NCBI RefSeq assembly: GCF_028476545.1
Contig: NW_026731930.1
Coordinates: 791,001-855,000, forward strand
From: Physella acuta
Lineage: Eukaryota > Mollusca > Gastropoda > Physidae
DNA length: 64,000 nt
Direction of reading: 5' to 3'
Shown here: piece by piece, positions 59,201-64,000 of the stretch
Layout: each line of letters starts with the position of its first letter
Numbering within the stretch: the stretch's first letter is position 1
Translations under genes and position numbers: made by a program
Notes under the pieces: model-generated
What the model was told of the DNA's origin: nothing
Databases searched by the model: none
Seen by the model: only the letters and a program-made list of their open reading frames with translations

Positions 59201-60540
59201 TAACAATGTACCTATTTACGTGACAATGATCAAGGGGGAGTATAATTAATATATACGTATATACACATTACATTTTTTAATTGCGATCTACATTTTGTTT
59301 TCTTAAAATATATCAGTACTTATTAAAAAAAAAAGAAAATATAATTCATATTTTAAATTAAAAAAAAAAAAAACGTGTACATAGTATCGTTTAATTTGTG
59401 TTTGATGCTGTCGTTACATTGGTAGCAATGCGTTGTGAATTGGATATATTTTATAATAAGTTGTTATTTACGTAATTAGTTACGATCTATTTTACTAATA
59501 TTATTTGGCGTTCAAAATAACTGATGATTAATTATGATACATTTTTTTTTCCAAAAAAATGAACGGGGCAATTAGTCCACTCAGGTCAGATGGGTTACCT
59601 GACTCCGTTCATAACCCATAACAGATAGTACACTTTGATCTTAGTCAAAATGTCGAGAAGAGAATCGGTGCAATAAGTAACTCGACTACTCCGACCACTA
59701 ATTTAAATGACAGTTTCAATAACTTGATTCATGAGTGTATCAACATAATACCTTCCATATTTAACACACGCACAACTTTAAATTGAGCTACATTTGACCA
59801 TCTCTTTTAGTAACGCATACGTATCTTACATTGTTACATAGTTTATATATTAGTTTATGTTAAATGCATCAATATGATTCGATTATTTTTCTTTGTTTGT
59901 TTCATTTTTACGATGCTGATATTTACCAATATTTTTTTCTTGTTTGTTTATTATGCAAGGGAAGTAATTACATATTAAATAGACCATATGCTAAACAAAC
60001 AAAAAATAAATCAAAGAGACTTACTAATTTTTCGTAAAATTAGACGTATAGTCTACAATAAAGTGTTTTAAATAATATACAAAAATAATAGATGTGTGTT
60101 TGTTTAATGTTTAAAAGTTTATTGCAATTGCAAAGAGCAAACATAACAGCATTACTTTTTACTCATTTGAAAGACAAGCGAGGATATCGTTAAATCTACA
60201 TTTATTCACTACTTTACGCCTTTTGGTGTAATATTCCTATTCTTTTAAAAGAAAATACATAATGAGAACAGAAAACTGTCTTTAATTTACCAATAATAAT
60301 GTGCATTGCTATCCTTTATTTATGGGTGATCCATATTGTTTTGCTTTGCTATTAAAAGTAGAACCCATAATGTGTTTAGCTGGATGCATATCAAGTACAT
60401 TAAATGCATTGGAAATAATTCAAATAAACGAGACATAATGTTTTGTTTCTCAAAACGTACAAACTGTAACATATTTTTTTTTTTTGAAAAAATAATAAAA
60501 TCTGAATATGTGTCTTTACTTTCTATTTAAAATGGCTATG
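59201..60540 (+). repeat. Repeat copy, modules p-b-c-d-e
   Basis: ATGATCAAGGGGGAG (59225), CAGGTCAGATGGGTTACCTG (59581), GGGAAGTAATTAC (59957), CGAGGATATCG (60178) and AGTAGAACCCATAATGTG (60355) follow the same order as 7.1-8.3 kb. Confidence 0.75.
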
Positions 60541-60899
60541 ACATTATAATTTAAAACCAGTGGAGATATGTGATACACATTTAGAAGACATGTGATAAAG
60601 TTTGATTGATCGTTATACCATATCTCTTTATCACTGTATATAAACATTTCCTGATTTTGTGAATTATATAAAAACTTCACAACCGATACTCGTGTAGACA
60701 ACATCGAAATAATTTCCTGTCTGAACAGTGCCATTACAAGTGTAACATCTTTTATAACATTTCTTCGGAAATCCCAGACTAAACCTTATTTAACCCACAT
60801 TTAACCTACTTTTATTTTAAACACCGACTATACAATTATGCCAAAATCCTAGATTGCCAAAATATAACCATTCACACACAAGTTATTTTATGTTGACCA
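60541..60899. other. Non-coding spacer
   Basis: No feature is recognised. Confidence 0.45.
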
Positions 60900-62035
60900 A
60901 CAATGCAATATCACAGGGAAGAAAATACACAATCACCTAATCAGCTATATCATTCAGTATATACACGATAAAACATCCCCAGCATGTATACTCAGATTAG
61001 ACCTAGTGAAAGCTTTTCATCCAGTAGCGCTAACATATATTCACACAATTCTCAAAGAAAATAATTTGGATACAAATCATCTTCCACAACGCACACAGCC
61101 ACCTACTTGTGATGGTGTGATTAAACGTAGATTGCAGGTTAGGTTTGACGACACACGTGACGAGACGAAACGGGTCATGGCAGGGGCGAAGGGAGAGATG
61201 TTGTTGCTGAGTCATTGTTGATGCGTGCGAGTTATTTCCCCTCTCACCTGAACCCGGACTGACCGTGGCCGAATAGGAGACAAAACGGGTAGCTTGACCG
61301 TGACCGGCGTTCTACCCCAACTGACCGGGTATGTAAATGGGGGGAAAACCCCGCTATTGTACGAAGGGTCAAGTCAGAGACATGGACGCCAGGCTGGATG
61401 ATTAGGAGAGGACAAAGAAGTAGAACAGTTAGGGTTGGTAACAGTTAACGCGGAGTGGTTGTAGAGAAAGGACGTAGATAAGAGTAGAGCTAGGAAACAG
61501 TGTAGTGAGAATAGTGTAGAAAACATTAACCTGTAGGGTAGGCAACAAGTGTATATCGTGTAGTAACGTAAATCCTATTATATGCAAGCATTAGATGTAT
61601 AATAATAAATGTTGTGTATCAAGCGGATCTTCGAGTTGTATTGAGTGCACGGAACTAAGTACTATCTCGTCATTATCACAATAGCAAACTATATGTGTGG
61701 AGACTGGTAAAACTTCGTGTTTAACAAGGAAAGCAATAATAGAATAATAAGAAGAGAAAGCAAGTAAATTCCCCCCACCACACTACTGATAGATCATAAA
61801 GTTAATTAGACAATGCCCCCCCCCCACTAACTAACATTCCTTTACATACTAGCATTAGAACTCATCTTAGAAAGCATTAGGTACAATACATACATCAGAG
61901 CAATAGACATACCAAACTTATCGAACAAAACAATTTTAGTCTACGCAGACGATACAGCTTTTACTCTCCAAACAAAAACAATCCATGTCCTTAATATTCT
62001 CCTGTCATTACAATGTCAGTGGCTTCACACGTTGT
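60900..62035 (+). pseudogene. LINE reverse transcriptase fragment interrupted by a solo LTR
   Basis: Before the insertion the frame reads RLDLVKAFHPV (motif A) then TYIHTILKENNLDTNHL. After it the translation reads LALELILESIRYNTYIRAID and VYADDTAFTLQTKT (motif C intact). Several stops and frame changes make it inactive. It is the paralog of 22641-23060 and shares the downstream non-coding segment. Confidence 0.82.
61108..61782 (+). mobile_element. Solo LTR (675 bp) with 5-bp TSD
   Basis: The sequence begins TGTGATGGTG and ends CCCACCACA, giving TG...CA ends. It is flanked by CTACT at 61103-61107 and 61783-61787. The uninterrupted paralog at about 22830 has a single CTACT at the same point, confirming clean insertion. 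An AATAAA signal lies at 61604. No internal region is present, consistent with recombination between two LTRs. The 5-bp duplication fits Gypsy, Copia or BEL families, and I cannot choose between them. It postdates the duplication of the host segment, so it is relatively young. Confidence 0.85.
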
Positions 62036-63480
62036 GTTTGTGTCTTGTAAATCTAGTTAGATTATGTACATTTGCTTTTAGCGTCTCTAAATACCAATTA
62101 ATGTTATCATTTTTTTAAATATTTTAATCATTGTGGGTAGGCGCCGGTAAAAAAAAAATACTCGTTATAAAACAATTATTTCTTTACAGCTTTTTAAAGG
62201 TAGGCCTACATCTGCATACGCATTTTCACTATAAAAAGGTGGTGAAACAATCCTGGTAACTATGACAACGGCGGTCATCTTGAAAAATCAACCCCTTCGT
62301 AGGTTTTCCACCATTCATCAAATATTATATTTTAAGCCCAATAAGTAATGAATTCACAATCATCTTCCATATTTTGGGGTACCCAGCTTAATTTTTTTTT
62401 CTATTGTCCATTGTGCATATCTCCTGCGTTTTTCTTCCTTTGATTTATCAACTTCTGGTGGGGTTGAAGTGAAATTCTTGCCTCTACGACCAGGTCTTGA
62501 GGTGATATTTCTTTGATGTAATCCCTAAATGTGAGCTCTCGCTACCATTTGCTTATATTCAAGTTTGGTTTTGCATTGTAGCCAGTATTGAATTCTTGTC
62601 ACATGTATATATAAATGGCCTTTTGACTTCAAATCTTTATCTTGGCATCACATTATCAATGTATGAAACATGGAGATCAGGTTCAGTGGACCATGTAGTC
62701 TTCACAGTTTAGAAGTACATGGTATCTGTGAGATTGAAAAATAATCCCTACTGTGGCATGTACAGTTTACTATGATGAATAATTAGAGTTACCAAGCACT
62801 CAAAATAAAAATTATTTAACTGCCTAAAAATATTGTGATCTTCATTTCTATCAACATCTATTGTCAATTTTCCATAACCACAGTCAATAACTTTTATTTG
62901 AAACTGTGTTTTCAGAAGCCACTAGTTGAAAATAATATATTGCTCCAGTCTCCTTTTTCAATGATCACAAGGACGTTTGGTTGTTCATGTTTTGAGCAAG
63001 TCTAGTTCATTTGGTGATAATGAAAAATCATAACATGTTTCGATACGAGATTATATTTCGGTTATTTATGTAACAAGTACAGTTATACATTAACATTAAT
63101 CCAAAAAAGTTAGATAAAAACACAGCCATAAACACAATACTTAGAATTTTTAAATAACTAAGATAACGCTGCAGTTTATGCTATCTAAAATCTACTATGT
63201 TCATCTTAACCTTCCAACATCATATACAGATCAGAGCCAACAGATGGGGAAGTGATCAACAAAGTAAGTTACGACCCTCACATTTCACTTGCTATTATCG
63301 TAGTTTTTGACGCAAGTAACTTAGCTGAGATTCACAAGACGTTTTAAATAGTAATACCAGCAACTTATATTTTATAAAATCATGAAAGCGGGCTGACTGA
63401 GAGGATGTTGTCAATGTAACAGGACATGAGCACTTTGATATTAATTTGAAAATGTGAGACACAGTGGAATGTAAACGTTC
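62036..63480 (+). repeat. Non-coding segment, paralog of 23061-24500
   Basis: It is collinear with the 23-kb copy from GTGGGTAGGCGCCGGT (62135) to GAGAGGATGTTGTCAATGTA (63399), with scattered small differences. The MITE at 24506 is absent here. Confidence 0.8.
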
Positions 63481-64000
63481 AGCGATATATGCATTTTTTA
63501 CCAGTCTGCATAAACAAAAACATAATATCGTTCTACAATTAGAATCAACCAGCTCTATGCAAGTATTGTTTCTGTATAGTATGTATATTGTATGTGGTGT
63601 AAATGTAGAATACATACTACTATAATTTGATCAGATACACTGTGGGGAAGAAATGTCATAATAATAATATTATTATTATTATTATTTCATTATTGTTCCG
63701 ATTACAGTAAAAATGTTTAAGGGAAGCAATTACTATATAATGTGCATAATGAGCAATGCAAATCGGTTGAAAATAATGTATTAAAAAAATAAAAAAATAA
63801 AAAACACAATTTTACAAAACATTAATAGACACAATATTATCATTTATGGAAATCTCAAAAAAAGTTGATTTTAGTTGTTACTGTATTATATTAATAGTGT
63901 AATTGCAAGTATGAAAAGCAGTACTGTTATTATTACTGAATTCCAAGACTATCGAAATACATCATTATATTTATGTTGTCTTAACCTCAATTATTTTTTT
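63481..64000. other. AT-rich spacer
   Basis: Bases 63500-63620 resemble 48580-48720. A short ATT repeat lies at about 63660-63690, and GGGAAGCAATTACTA near 63721 is a c-module word. No gene is seen. Confidence 0.5.

Noticed and set aside
61108-61782. Short host gene with regulatory region (GC-richer segment)
   Set aside because: Precise 5-bp duplications, TG...CA ends and an unoccupied paralog identify it as a solo LTR.

Overview
This is a gene-poor, AT-rich eukaryotic window, most likely from a mollusc and probably a heterobranch gastropod. The pointers are one animal protein (KRTCAP2), the mix of hAT-like DNA elements, non-LTR retrotransposon pieces and minisatellites, and a repeat word (GCTCAGATGGGTACCTGAC) that I recall from pulmonate snail genomes. 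The species is inference. I see no multi-exon host gene, rRNA gene, CRISPR array or prokaryotic signal. Most long open frames here are repeat artefacts: AT dinucleotides, a 21-bp minisatellite, and G or C tracts.

The only intact protein-coding sequence of host origin is KRTCAP2 (19265-19663), a subunit of the oligosaccharyltransferase complex. It lies in a processed retrocopy: no introns, 5' and 3' UTR, an ATTAAA signal, a 32-nt poly(A) tract and a perfect 12-bp target-site duplication. The frame is fully open, so it is a young retrocopy or a retrogene.

The background is built from one family of modular, non-coding repeats. For description I name the modules o-p-b-c-d-e-f-g-h-i-j-k-l-m-n-a, after the order in which they recur. 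Runs of the same modules in the same order occur around 4.8-9.9, 11.8-20.8, 26.5-30, 38-38.8, 42.2-45.3 and 57.7-60.5 kb. An inverted copy lies at 56.46-57.56 kb. Block b-to-g recurs about 11-12 kb apart (7.47/18.53 and 8.81/20.66 kb). This suggests an eroded array or a very long non-autonomous repeat.

Younger insertions are nested in this background. Five hAT-like elements have resolved ends: 2731-3418, 3811-4627, 5366-6940, 9178-9385 and 54065-55081. Three have perfect 8-bp duplications and two have 7 of 8. A weaker one lies at 35716-36162 and several more are fragments. Two MITE-like elements have inverted ends (24506-24653, 40580-40804). A solo LTR (61108-61782) sits in a LINE fragment that is uninterrupted in a paralogous copy at 22.6 kb. 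LINE pieces of an L1/Tx1-like type include ORF1 (33588-34283), an ORF1 tail plus APE endonuclease (51225-52275), and several reverse transcriptase pieces (22.6, 38.9-41.9, 49.9 and 61-62 kb). A roughly 750-bp insertion at 44280-45027 combines a tRNA-His-like sequence with a palindrome of about 105-bp arms.

Tandem arrays include a 34-bp minisatellite with six-unit higher-order structure (13058-13567), a 21-bp array of about 34 copies (31608-32325), two arrays whose unit resembles a hAT terminus (15322-15548, 27995-28400), a 165-bp satellite trimer (25620-26120), and many long AT, TC, G and C tracts.
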